DNA of 9,123 bases, from contig JAIVGU010000197.1 in NCBI GenBank assembly GCA_020201445.1, positions 1 to 9,123 on the forward strand, written 5' to 3'. The notes beneath the pieces are model-generated. The model was given only the letters and a program-made list of their open reading frames with translations. It ran no database searches and was not told the DNA's origin. This DNA comes from Halobacteriales archaeon. GTDB lineage: Archaea; Thermoplasmatota; E2; JACPAO01; JAHFTW01. The first letter of the stretch is position 1. Each line of letters starts with the position of its first letter. Positions 1-6,477 of the stretch are shown one piece after another. The translations under genes were made by a program, and so were the position numbers.

Positions 1-502
1 CGTCCGACCCGATCTCCACGAACAGGCTGGGCAGCGTCATCAGGGGCCCGTGGTGGGTGCCCTCGTGCGTCACCTGGTGCGGCAGCCGCGCGGCGGTGGC
101 GTGGTGCTTGATGCGCCGGAGCAGCGCGCCCATGTCGCGGGCCGCGGCGGGGCTGAACGTCTCCGGCTGGCCGCCGAAGCGGGCGGGCCCCGGGTTGCCG
201 ATGGGGTGGACCGTGAGGCTCGGCTGCCCCGACGCCGCGGCGTGCCTGCTCAGGAACCAGACGTCGCGCAGCGGGAGGTTCATGGCGCGCAGGTCGAGGT
301 CCAGCCGCTCGTCCGTGATGGTCGGCCCCTCCACCTCGACGAGCAGCGCCTCGCTCTGCGACCACACGATGGCGCCGCGGAACCGGCGGTTGGTCACCTC
401 CCAGTCGCCGCCCTCCAGGACGCGGTCGCGCAGGTTGACGCTCGCCGTGTCGGAGCGGTTGCAGACCAGGACGCGCACGCCGCCGCCAACGGGTCTTCCC
501 AT
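1..502 (-). CDS. dtdA: D-aminoacyl-tRNA deacylase, archaeal DtdA type (partial, N-terminal part)
   Basis: This is the first 167 residues of a protein whose 3' end lies beyond the left edge. The family (DtdA/DTD2, archaea and plants, metal-dependent) hydrolyses D-amino acids from mischarged tRNA in the cytoplasm, keeping D-amino acids out of translation. Recognition rests on conserved segments read on the minus strand: SRHAAASGQPSLTVHPIGNP near residues 85-104, followed by a GG turn at 110-111, and THEGTHHGPLMTLPSLFVEI near 145-164. The histidine pair H150-H151 in THHGP and the terminal EIGS are family hallmarks. I chose ATG at 502-500; a GTG at 478-476 (MRVLVCNRSD) is an alternative that removes an eight-residue glycine-rich extension and fits the usual short N-terminus. 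It diverges from the helix-hairpin-helix gene at 565, with the shared TATA-like island at 530-540. Family identity is confident; the exact start is not. Confidence 0.9.
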   Translation of the reverse strand, partial: MGRPVGGGVRVLVCNRSDTASVNLRDRVLEGGDWEVTNRRFRGAIVWSQSEALLVEVEGPTITDERLDLDLRAMNLPLRDVWFLSRHAAASGQPSLTVHPIGNPGPARFGGQPETFSPAAARDMGALLRRIKHHATAARLPHQVTHEGTHHGPLMTLPSLFVEIGSD

Positions 503-529
503 AAGAGGCGACCATCCGAGGCGACGGGA

Positions 530-540
530 GTGTATTTCAA
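530..540. promoter_or_regulatory. Shared TATA-like island between two divergent genes
   Basis: The 11 bases GTGTATTTCAA are the only strongly AT-rich patch in the 62-base gap between dtdA (minus, starts 502) and the helix-hairpin-helix gene (plus, starts 565). Read either way, the patch resembles a degenerate archaeal TATA box. Its centre is about 31 nt from one start and 33 nt from the other, so both transcripts would have leaders of only a few bases. Assigning it to both directions is inference. Confidence 0.5.
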
Positions 541-564
541 CGGCGGCGGCCATGGTGCGACGCC

Positions 565-2025
565 ATGGCAAACGCGACGCGCGAGGAACGCAAACTCCAG
601 AAGGGGCAGGCCCGGCTGGCGAAGGCCGAGCAGAAGGCCGCCGCCGAGGCCGAGAGGCGTGCCCAGAAGGAGGCCCGCAAGTCCCGCAGGAAGGGCGGCG
701 GCGAGCCCGTGGGCGAAGAGGACACCGTCCCCGAGGCAGCGGCGCCCGCCCCGTTCGTTCCCCGCCTGGAGCTGGTGACCGAGCCCGGCCCCGTCAAGCA
801 CCTCCACTGGGACGCCGAGGCGCGCGCCCGCATCGCCGAGAAGAAGGCCGCTGCCCGCTCGCGCCCCGCCCTCCCCGCAGCCCCCGCCGCCGAGCCGCTG
901 CCCGAGGAGGCGCCCGCGCCGTCGCAGCTGCTGGGCCGCCGCCGCACCCTCTACACCACCGAGCGCGGCAACCAGGTCGTCGCCTACGGGCGCGGCGGCA
1001 GCCGGCAGCTCGCCCTCACCGAGGAGCGCGGCGGGGAACTGCAGGAGGTCCCGTTCGACGAGTCCCGGGTGGACCGCATCATCGGCTCCGAATCCGAGGC
1101 TCCGCTCCAGGAGGCGCAGGAGGCTCCGCTGGCCGAGGCGGAGACGAAGGCCGGGAAGCCCAAGCGCGGCTTCTTCCGGCGCCGCAAGGCCGAGGCGGCG
1201 CCCGCGTCCACGCAGCCCGTGGTCGAGCACATCTACCGCCCCGTCGAGCCCGTGGCCACCCTCACCACCGAGACCGTCGCGGCGCCCGCCCCCCGCACGC
1301 AGCGGGAGCAGGCGGTCGAGGCGTGGGAGCCGGACGGCGCCCTGCGGCAGGTCCACCGCGCCCAGCGCGTGCCCTCCGCCCGCCCCGCGCCCAGCAAGCC
1401 CACGCGCGCCGCGCCGTCCGCCAAGCCGCGCCGCCGCGCCCGCCGCAAGCCGGCCCGCATCTACCCGGGCGACAACCACCCCGTCATCGACATCGAGGGC
1501 ATCGGCCCCACCTACGCCAAGAAGCTGGAGGCGATGGGCGTCACGACCACCGGGCTCCTGAACGTGGCCCAGCCTGGCCGCATCGCCGCCCGCCTCCAGG
1601 TGCCGCGCAAGACGGTGCGCAAGTGGCAGGCGCAGGCCGAGCTCATCAAGGTGCGCGGCATCGGCCCCCAGTTCGCCGAGGCGCTCGCCCGCTCCGGCGT
1701 CTCCGGCATCGACGAGCTCAAGCGCCGCAAGCCCGACGACCTCGCCAAGCAGGTCGCCAAGTACCTCGCCGGCGTCGACCAGACCGTCGTGGGCCAGCCG
1801 CTCACGGCCAAGCGCATCGCCCGCTGGAAGCGCAAGGCGCAGCCGATGCGCCGCGTCAAGGCCAACCTGGAGAGGCTCGCGGTCCCCACCCACGGCATCC
1901 CGCCGCCCTGGCTGCGCGAGGACGCGACGGGCAGGAAGGGCAAGAAGACGGCCCGCAAGGCGGCCAGGAAATCCGCTCGCAAGACCCCCCGCAAGGCCGC
2001 CAGGCCGGCGCGCCGCGGCAAGTAG
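565..2025 (+). CDS. Helix-hairpin-helix (DUF4332-like) protein with disordered arms and histone H1-like basic tail
   Basis: 486 residues, predicted nucleic-acid binding; cellular role unknown. Residues 1-45 are a highly charged Ala/Lys/Glu/Arg helix, probably coiled coil. Residues 46-305 are low-complexity, rich in Pro/Ala/Glu/Arg, with a short more ordered patch near 128-175. The only globular part is about 306-450. It holds two helix-hairpin-helix motifs: DIEGIGPTYAKKLEAMGV from about 309 and IKVRGIGPQFAEALARSGV from about 361. Both have the GIGP turn that contacts the nucleic-acid backbone, in a DUF4332-like arrangement. The last 32 residues (about 455-486) are almost wholly Lys/Arg/Ala with repeated ARK/SARK/TPRK units, as in histone H1-like tails. 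ATG 565 is chosen because it begins the charged helix and lies about 30 nt from the TATA-like island. It is monocistronic, diverging from dtdA. DNA packaging, repair or RNA binding are all possible; I cannot choose between them. Confidence 0.75.
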   Translation: MANATREERKLQKGQARLAKAEQKAAAEAERRAQKEARKSRRKGGGEPVGEEDTVPEAAAPAPFVPRLELVTEPGPVKHLHWDAEARARIAEKKAAARSRPALPAAPAAEPLPEEAPAPSQLLGRRRTLYTTERGNQVVAYGRGGSRQLALTEERGGELQEVPFDESRVDRIIGSESEAPLQEAQEAPLAEAETKAGKPKRGFFRRRKAEAAPASTQPVVEHIYRPVEPVATLTTETVAAPAPRTQREQAVEAWEPDGALRQVHRAQRVPSARPAPSKPTRAAPSAKPRRRARRKPARIYPGDNHPVIDIEGIGPTYAKKLEAMGVTTTGLLNVAQPGRIAARLQVPRKTVRKWQAQAELIKVRGIGPQFAEALARSGVSGIDELKRRKPDDLAKQVAKYLAGVDQTVVGQPLTAKRIARWKRKAQPMRRVKANLERLAVPTHGIPPPWLREDATGRKGKKTARKAARKSARKTPRKAARPARRGK

Positions 2026-2052
2026 CGCCGGAACCACGCCCCCGCCAACCTG

Positions 2053-2060
2053 CTTATCAA
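2053..2060 (+). promoter_or_regulatory. TATA-like box of the lipoprotein gene
   Basis: CTTATCAA is an AT-rich island in otherwise GC-rich spacer. It begins 29 nt before the ATG at 2082, with no Shine-Dalgarno sequence between, so transcription would start at or next to the ATG (leaderless). Confidence 0.6.
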
Positions 2061-2081
2061 GGCAGAAGCCGCGCTCAGCTC

Positions 2082-2699
2082 ATGGCGAACTCCGTCGCAC
2101 TCTGCCTGCTCCTCACGCTTTCCCTCCTGGCTGGCTGCCTGGGGGACGGCGGCCCAGCATCCCCACCCGCAGGGGAGGGGGGAGGTGCCACCGCATCCCA
2201 GCCGAACCCGGGCTCCAGTCCCGCGGCGCAGGGGCCAGGGTCCAACGCAACCCCGCCGCCTCCAGTCCCCCACGTCTATCGTTCCGAGGGGCGCTCGACG
2301 ATGGCGGGCGTCAGCGGGATCGTCGGCGACCCGCCCCTGGAGGTGCCCATCACCCCCCAGACGGTGCGCGTCGAGGCGATCCTCACCTATTCGAGCGCGG
2401 ACCACGCGCAGGACCTGGACGTCGTCCTTGCCGAACCCGGGACGGACGGCCTCTGCGTACTGGTCGTCCCCTGCGTGGGCAACCTGCCGGCCCTGACGTG
2501 GACCGACCCGCCGGCCGGCTGGCACGAGAACATGAACGGCACGCTGGGCAGCCCCGACTCCCCCAGCACGATGGCCCTGGAATCCCGCGCCCTGGGCTCC
2601 TTCTGCGACTGCACCTGGACGGCGCTGGCGTACAGCCGCGTTCCGTTGACCGCCGCCGTCAAGTTCTCGCTTGAGGTGACCGTCTGGGAGCAGCCGTAG
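2082..2699 (+). CDS. Small secreted lipoprotein with C-terminal beta-rich domain
   Basis: 205 residues, function unknown, predicted to be anchored on the outside of the membrane. Residues 1-18 are a hydrophobic signal segment that ends in the lipobox LLAGC, with C19 as the likely lipidated cysteine. Residues 20-64 form a Gly/Ser/Pro/Ala-rich linker typical of archaeal surface lipoproteins. Residues from about 65 to 205 look beta-rich, with alternating hydrophobics and a SADHAQDLDVVLAEPG stretch that resembles prepeptidase C-terminal or other jelly-roll adhesive domains. Four cysteines (in LCVLVVPC and FCDC) could form disulfides outside the cell. The reading frame stays open far upstream, but only the ATG at 2082 gives a signal peptide, and a TATA-like box sits 29 nt before it. 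It lies between two unrelated genes and appears monocistronic. No enzymatic motif was seen. Confidence 0.8.
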   Translation: MANSVALCLLLTLSLLAGCLGDGGPASPPAGEGGGATASQPNPGSSPAAQGPGSNATPPPPVPHVYRSEGRSTMAGVSGIVGDPPLEVPITPQTVRVEAILTYSSADHAQDLDVVLAEPGTDGLCVLVVPCVGNLPALTWTDPPAGWHENMNGTLGSPDSPSTMALESRALGSFCDCTWTALAYSRVPLTAAVKFSLEVTVWEQP

Positions 2700-2731
2700 G
2701 CGAGCCCCGTCCCTCCCGGGTCCCTTCCCTT

Positions 2732-2773
2732 CCAGGGGCTCCCACCTGAAGCCTATTAGAGGGGAACCCCTGG
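2732..2773. repeat. Inverted repeat around the arcS promoter
   Basis: CCAGGGG at 2732-2738 and its exact complement CCCCTGG at 2767-2773 flank the arcS TATA-like box. A second, tighter inverted repeat AGGGG-AA-CCCCT lies at 2760-2771, between the TATA box and the start codon, reusing the same right arm. It could be an operator or an RNA-level element, but short G/C-rich palindromes also arise by chance in such DNA. Confidence 0.35.
2752..2760 (+). promoter_or_regulatory. TATA-like box of the arcS-raSEA operon
   Basis: CCTATTAGA lies in the 82-base gap after the lipoprotein gene. The core CTATTAGA begins 29 nt before the GTG at 2782, the same spacing seen at the lipoprotein gene. It supports a leaderless transcript beginning at that GTG. 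Confidence 0.6.
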
Positions 2774-2781
2774 GCGCATCC

Positions 2782-4566
2782 GTGCTCGACCTGAAGGCCG
2801 GCGACGGGCGTGGCCGCGTCATGGAATGGACCCCGGAAGCAGGGGCCACGGTGCGGACGCCCGGCCTGGTGTTCCCGGAGACCTCCCTGGCCGCCGCGCC
2901 GCCGTGGGCGCAGTGCGTCGTGGCCGCCAAGCCCACGGGCCGCAAGGACGTGGTCGAGCTGGCCGCCGGGGGAACCTGGTTCTACCCCGTGGCCCAGACG
3001 CACACCCTCGTCGTGCCCGCCCCCCAGCCGGCGCCCACCACGAAAGTGCAAGTCCTCTCCGTCGGCCCCGAGCTGTGCGTCCTGCACGACGCCGGCGGCT
3101 GGGCGCGCAACCCCAAGTCGATGGCCACGACGCTGGCGCAGGCCCGCCGCGAGGCCACCCCGGGCCGCCTGCTCTGGGCCCCCGCCCTGGGCACGCCGGA
3201 GGACTACGCGCTGTGGGTGTACCTCGGCGTGGACCTGTTCGACGCCAGCCCGCTCCTGCTCGCCGCCACGCGAGGCCAGGCCCTCACCGCCGACGGGCCG
3301 CTCCCCGCCACGGAGGCCGCCCACGTCCTTGGCGACGGCACCCCGTGGGACACCGCGCGCCTCGCCGCGCACAACCTGGAGGCCGCCCGCCGTGAACTGG
3401 AGCTGGTCCGCCACGCCATCGCCAAGGGAACCCTGCGCGCCCTCGCCGAGCGCCGCGCCTACAGCAAGGCCGCGAGCGTCGAGCTGCTGCGCCGCATGGA
3501 CCGCGAGCACCACTACCTCGAGGCGGCCACGCCCCGCCACCGCGCGACACCGCTGCCCGCCATGACCGGCGACTCGCTCTGGATGCCGGAGGTCGAGGCG
3601 TTCCGCCGCCGCCTGCGCGACGCCTACGAGCCGCCCCGCTCCGCCAAGGTCCTGGTGCTGCTGCCGTGCAGCCAGCGCAAGCCCTACAAGACCAGCCGCA
3701 GCCACCGCGCCTTCGCCCGCGTCCTCGACGAGTCCGGCCTCCGCCCCATCCTGCACGAGGCGATGGTCACGTCCCCCCTGGGACTGGTGCCGCGCGACCT
3801 GGAGGAAGCCTACCCGGCCAACCAGTACGACATCCCCGTCACGGGCCACTGGCTGCGCGACGAGGAGGCCATCGTCAAGGAGCAGCTCTCCGCGCTGCTG
3901 AGCAAGCACGACTACGACCACGTCGTCGTCCACATGGGGCAGGCGACCTTCGACGTCCTGCGCCACCTGCTGCCCGAGACCACGCGGCACACCTGCCTGC
4001 ACCACCCGACCAGCCAGGAAGACCTGAAGCGGCTCGCCGACGAGTTGGCGCGCCTCAAGGGAATCGTCGGCCCCGTGGACGCCTGGGCGGTCGGCAAGGC
4101 CCGCAAGCTGGAGGACCTCCGCGCCCTGGCCTCGTTCCAGTTCGGCCCCGAGGTCGCCGCCGCGATGACCGCCGGCGCCACGACGCACGGCCGCATGCCC
4201 TTCCTCAAGCTGGAGCGCAACGGCGTGCAGGTCGGCATGACCACACCCGACCGCGGCGTGCTGTCGCTCACCCTGGAGGGCGCGAAGATGTTGGCCGCGC
4301 ATCAGACCAAGCGGGTCTTCATCCAGGACTTCCCGCTGCGCAAGACCAGCAGCCTGTTCGCCGTCGGCGTCACCTCCGCGGACCCCGACGTGCGCGCCGG
4401 CGACGAGGTCGTCGTCCTGTGCGGCGATGAGGTGCGCGGCTCCGGCGTCGCCCAGATGAGCGCCGACGAGATGACCCACCTGCGCCGCGGCGTCGCCGTC
4501 ACGTTGCGCCACCACGCCGAAGCCAAACCGGTCCCCGCCGTTGCCGTCGCGGAGGTGCAGGCGTGA
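2782..4566 (+). CDS. arcS: Archaeosine synthase ArcS (TgtA2 type, with PUA domain)
   Basis: 594 residues, the usual size of full-length euryarchaeal ArcS. ArcS adds lysine to preQ0 already placed at position 15 in the D-loop of tRNA; RaSEA, encoded next, then yields archaeosine. Residues 1 to about 270 resemble the TGT barrel, for example LWAPALGTPEDYALWVYLGV (133-152), a fold that is catalytically inactive in this family. The diagnostic motif PC-X3-KPY-X2-S-X2-H is intact: P295, C296, K300, P301, Y302, S305, H308. Residues from about 510 to 585 form a PUA tRNA-binding domain (VFIQDFPL at 512-519, later AGDEVVVL). I favour the GTG start at 2782 because the N-terminus LDLKAGDGRGRVMEW matches the usual first strand of the fold and the TATA-like box lies 29 nt upstream; ATG 2821 (residue 14) would cut that strand. 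The stop overlaps the raSEA start by four bases. Confidence 0.94.
   Translation: MLDLKAGDGRGRVMEWTPEAGATVRTPGLVFPETSLAAAPPWAQCVVAAKPTGRKDVVELAAGGTWFYPVAQTHTLVVPAPQPAPTTKVQVLSVGPELCVLHDAGGWARNPKSMATTLAQARREATPGRLLWAPALGTPEDYALWVYLGVDLFDASPLLLAATRGQALTADGPLPATEAAHVLGDGTPWDTARLAAHNLEAARRELELVRHAIAKGTLRALAERRAYSKAASVELLRRMDREHHYLEAATPRHRATPLPAMTGDSLWMPEVEAFRRRLRDAYEPPRSAKVLVLLPCSQRKPYKTSRSHRAFARVLDESGLRPILHEAMVTSPLGLVPRDLEEAYPANQYDIPVTGHWLRDEEAIVKEQLSALLSKHDYDHVVVHMGQATFDVLRHLLPETTRHTCLHHPTSQEDLKRLADELARLKGIVGPVDAWAVGKARKLEDLRALASFQFGPEVAAAMTAGATTHGRMPFLKLERNGVQVGMTTPDRGVLSLTLEGAKMLAAHQTKRVFIQDFPLRKTSSLFAVGVTSADPDVRAGDEVVVLCGDEVRGSGVAQMSADEMTHLRRGVAVTLRHHAEAKPVPAVAVAEVQA
4551..4557 (+). promoter_or_regulatory. 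Shine-Dalgarno sequence for raSEA inside the arcS 3' end
   Basis: GGAGGTG lies within the last codons of arcS, five bases before the GTG start of raSEA. The genes that head transcription units here lack such a site, whereas this internal operon gene has a strong one. That supports the GTG at 4563 and translation from a polycistronic mRNA. Confidence 0.65.
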
Positions 4567-5672
4567 GCGAGCTTTCCGTCGAGACCTCGGCGCTCAAGGT
4601 CGTGGACTACGAGGTCGTCAACAAGGAGCTCAACGCCGAGGCGCGCGCCATCCGGCAGAAGATCGCGATGCGCTGGGACCCCGGCGACCTCACCGAGTAC
4701 ATCAAGTGCTGGAGCGAGGAGGACATCCTCGACAGCCGCCCCTGCAAGGCGTTCGTGGTCATCCTCAAGACCCGCGGCTGCACGTGGGCGCTGGCCGGCG
4801 GCTGCACGATGTGCGGCTACGCCAACGACTCCGCGTGGAGCAAGGTCACCGAGGAGCAGCTGGTCGCGCAGTTCGAGCGCGCCTGGAAGCGCTACGCCGG
4901 GGAAGAGTTGGTGAAAATCTACACCTCGGGCTCCTTCCTCGACCGCTTCGAGGTCATGCCCGGCGCGCAGAAGGCCATCCTCGCCATCGTCGGCAAGGGC
5001 CCCAAGAAGGTCGCGTTCGAGAGCCTGCCCGGCTTCGTCACCGACGAGAACCTCGCGGCGCTCCAAGGGCTGACGCAGAAGCTGGAGATCGGCATCGGCG
5101 TCGAATCCTGCAACGACCTCGTCCTGCGCGACTCCGTCAACAAGGGCCACGGCTTCCACACCTTCGCCACCGCCGCCGCCGCCTGCCGCCGCCACGACGT
5201 CTCCGTCAAGGCCTACCTGATGTGCAAGCCGCCGTTCCTCAAGGAGTCGGACGCGCTCGTCGACAGCACGCGCACCATCGTCGCCGCGGCGCCCAACGCC
5301 AACATGGTCAGCCTCAACCCCACCAACGTGCAGGGCAACACCGTCGTCGACGCCCTCTACAAGCGCGGCAGCTACCGCCCGCCGTGGCTGTGGACCATCG
5401 TGCAGGCCCTCCACGACGGCCGCGCCGCCGCCGAGGAGGCCGGCTTCCAGGGGATGCTCAAGTCGGACGTCATCGCCAGCGGCCAGGACCGCGGCGCCCA
5501 CAACTGCGGCCAGTGCGACGAGACCGTCGCGGGCTACCTCAAGAAATACAAGGCGACGCAGGACAAGAAGTACCTGCGCCAATGCCTGGACAGCGTGGAA
5601 TGTTCGTGCCGCGCGGAGTGGCAGTTGACCCTGGAGCTGGGGCCGTTGGTTCCTGCGTACGCCAACCTGTGA
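4563..5672 (+). CDS. raSEA: RaSEA, radical SAM enzyme for archaeosine formation
   Basis: 369 residues. RaSEA is the radical SAM lyase that cleaves the lysine adduct made by ArcS on tRNA position 15, leaving the formamidine group of archaeosine. The iron-sulfur site is visible as C73-X7-C81-X2-C84 within GCTWALAGGCTMCGYAN, the spacing of the RaSEA/Elp3-like branch rather than the canonical CX3CX2C. The radical SAM barrel follows, with KIYTSGSFLD and later EIGIGVES. Near the C-terminus are further cysteines, HNCGQCDE (C315, C318), C341 and ECSC (C347, C349), which may bind a second metal. The GTG start overlaps the arcS stop as GTGA, is preceded by GGAGGTG, and gives a normal N-terminus. The tight overlap with arcS fits the known two-subunit complex. 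Downstream, a 73-base gap leads to the first hic promoter. Confidence 0.93.
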   Translation: MSELSVETSALKVVDYEVVNKELNAEARAIRQKIAMRWDPGDLTEYIKCWSEEDILDSRPCKAFVVILKTRGCTWALAGGCTMCGYANDSAWSKVTEEQLVAQFERAWKRYAGEELVKIYTSGSFLDRFEVMPGAQKAILAIVGKGPKKVAFESLPGFVTDENLAALQGLTQKLEIGIGVESCNDLVLRDSVNKGHGFHTFATAAAACRRHDVSVKAYLMCKPPFLKESDALVDSTRTIVAAAPNANMVSLNPTNVQGNTVVDALYKRGSYRPPWLWTIVQALHDGRAAAEEAGFQGMLKSDVIASGQDRGAHNCGQCDETVAGYLKKYKATQDKKYLRQCLDSVECSCRAEWQLTLELGPLVPAYANL

Positions 5673-5708
5673 GCCATGGTGGCCAAGAAGGGACGAAACC
5701 TCACCAGT

Positions 5709-5725
5709 CCGAGGTGTTAAGATTC
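5709..5725 (+). promoter_or_regulatory. Promoter block of hicBA module 1
   Basis: This 17-base block contains GAGGTG followed by the TATA-like TTAAGATT. The TATA-like core starts 29 nt before the ATG of hicB1, with no Shine-Dalgarno sequence, so the transcript should be leaderless. The identical 17 bases occur at 7247-7263 at exactly the same distance from hicB2, while the 20 bases between block and start codon differ. The GAGGTG part is not seen at the other promoters in the window and may be a hic-specific operator or recognition element. Confidence 0.65.
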
Positions 5726-5745
5726 CGCCATCGCATACGCACGCC

Positions 5746-5949
5746 ATGGAGTTCCTCGTCGTCTTGGAGCAAGACGAAAGCGGTTGGATCATCGCGGACG
5801 TGCCGCAACTTCCCGGCTGCCATACGCAAGGCAAGGACAAGCAGGAGGCACTCGCCAACATCCGCGAGGCCATCGAACTCTACCTACAGGACGAGGATGT
5901 CGTGCCGTCGAAGCTGTTCGGAGTCGAGTACATCCAGGTCCCGGCGTGA
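5746..5949 (+). CDS. hicB: HicB-type antitoxin, module 1
   Basis: 67 residues. HicB proteins of this short kind neutralise the partner HicA RNase by direct binding. The sequence shows the HicB/UPF0150 partial RNase-H fold: an N-terminal strand MEFLVVLEQDESGWIIADV, then the hallmark PQLPGCHTQG (residues 20-29), then the helix KQEALANIREAIELYL (32-47). The protein ends soon after, so the C-terminal DNA-binding domain of longer HicB antitoxins is absent and self-regulation by direct operator binding is not evident. The ATG lies 29 nt after the start of the TATA-like core, which supports the start. hicA1 begins four bases after the stop. A hand-counted 60-base sample (5761-5820) has 37 G/C, against 45 in a 60-base sample of raSEA, suggesting foreign origin. 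Confidence 0.9.
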   Translation: MEFLVVLEQDESGWIIADVPQLPGCHTQGKDKQEALANIREAIELYLQDEDVVPSKLFGVEYIQVPA

Positions 5950-5953
5950 CGGC

Positions 5954-6172
5954 ATGGTCCCGAAAATCCCTGCGATGTCCTACCGGGAGGTCCAGCGTTT
6001 CCTCCACGCGCACGGCTTCCATGAACTCCGGCAGGCCGGCAGCCACGTCACGTTCCGCCACTTGGACGGCCGAAAGACCGTGGTCCCCCGGCACCGCCAT
6101 GACGTCGCCCCCAAACTGGTCGCCAAAATCCTGAAGGACGCCGGCATCGACCCCAACTCGGTGCGCCGCTGA
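5954..6172 (+). CDS. hicA: HicA-type mRNA interferase toxin, module 1
   Basis: 72 residues, normal length for HicA. The family has a double-stranded-RNA-binding-like fold and cleaves RNA with a conserved histidine. The order is clear: MSYREVQRFLHAHGF (first helix), RQAGSHVTFRH with the catalytic motif G29-S30-H31, then the strand KTVVPRH and the helix LVAKILKDAGI. Start ATG 5954 is four bases after the hicB1 stop, probably translated by reinitiation because no Shine-Dalgarno site is visible; the internal ATG at residue 8 would remove the usual PK-P leader seen in the family. The catalytic GSH is intact, so the toxin is predicted to be active. Its stop codon abuts, with no gap, the stop codon of the convergent winged-helix gene. 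Confidence 0.92.
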   Translation: MVPKIPAMSYREVQRFLHAHGFHELRQAGSHVTFRHLDGRKTVVPRHRHDVAPKLVAKILKDAGIDPNSVRR

Positions 6173-6475
6173 CTATGGCTTATCACGGGCCTTCGCCAGG
6201 AACTCCTCCAGCCACGCCAGGTACGCCTCGAACGCGGCGCGCCCTGCGGGCGTGATGCGGTAGCGCGCCTCGAAGCCGGAACGCAGCAGCTCCTTCCGTG
6301 CCGCGAGGAAGCCGGCCTCCTCCAGCCGGCGCGCGTGGGCGTCCAGGTTGCCGGCCGTGGCCCCGAGAGCCTCGCGCGCCCCGGCCGCGCCGACGTCGCC
6401 GCGGGCGTGCAGCAGGGCCATCAGCCGCAGGCGCACCGGCTGGTGCAGGACCTCAAGCGCCTCGGGGAGGTCCAT
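6173..6475 (-). CDS. Winged-helix transcriptional regulator (HTH_34-like)
   Basis: 100 residues, predicted cytoplasmic DNA-binding repressor or activator. The winged helix is read as ALEVLHQPVRLRLMALLHA (helix 1), a second helix AAGAREALGA (30-39), a recognition helix TAGNLDAHARRLEEAGFL (40-57), then the wing with ELLRSGFEARYRITPAGR. The C-terminal helix AAFEAYLAWLEEFLAKA probably mediates dimerisation. This layout is typical of the PF13601-type family, often encoded next to a membrane protein. The gene starts two bases after the stop of the membrane-protein gene and has only a weak G-rich site overlapping that stop, so translation is likely coupled. No ligand-binding domain or metal-binding cysteines are visible. 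The promoter of its own operon and the nearby hic promoter are candidate targets, by inference. Confidence 0.8.
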   Translation of the reverse strand: MDLPEALEVLHQPVRLRLMALLHARGDVGAAGAREALGATAGNLDAHARRLEEAGFLAARKELLRSGFEARYRITPAGRAAFEAYLAWLEEFLAKARDKP

Positions 6476-6477
6476 GC

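Noticed and set aside
394..2037. 547-codon minus-strand open frame opposite the helix-hairpin-helix gene
   Set aside because: Antisense shadow. The plus strand has coherent GIGP motifs and a TATA-like box, and the real minus-strand gene here (dtdA) is in another frame.
57..2081. Long open frame leading into the lipoprotein gene, which would make an 880-residue protein
   Set aside because: The upstream part is the +2 shadow of the helix-hairpin-helix gene, with Arg/Pro/Gly-rich nonsense composition. A signal peptide and TATA box define the start at 2082.
2659..4515. 618-codon open frame on the minus strand opposite arcS
   Set aside because: High GC removes stop codons from antisense frames. 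Its composition (Gly/Ala/Val/Leu/Arg/His repeats) is a mirror of arcS, and arcS has unmistakable family motifs.
4302..5873. 523-codon minus-strand open frame across raSEA and the first hic promoter
   Set aside because: It spans two unrelated genes and an intergenic promoter, which a real gene would not do, and has shadow-like composition.
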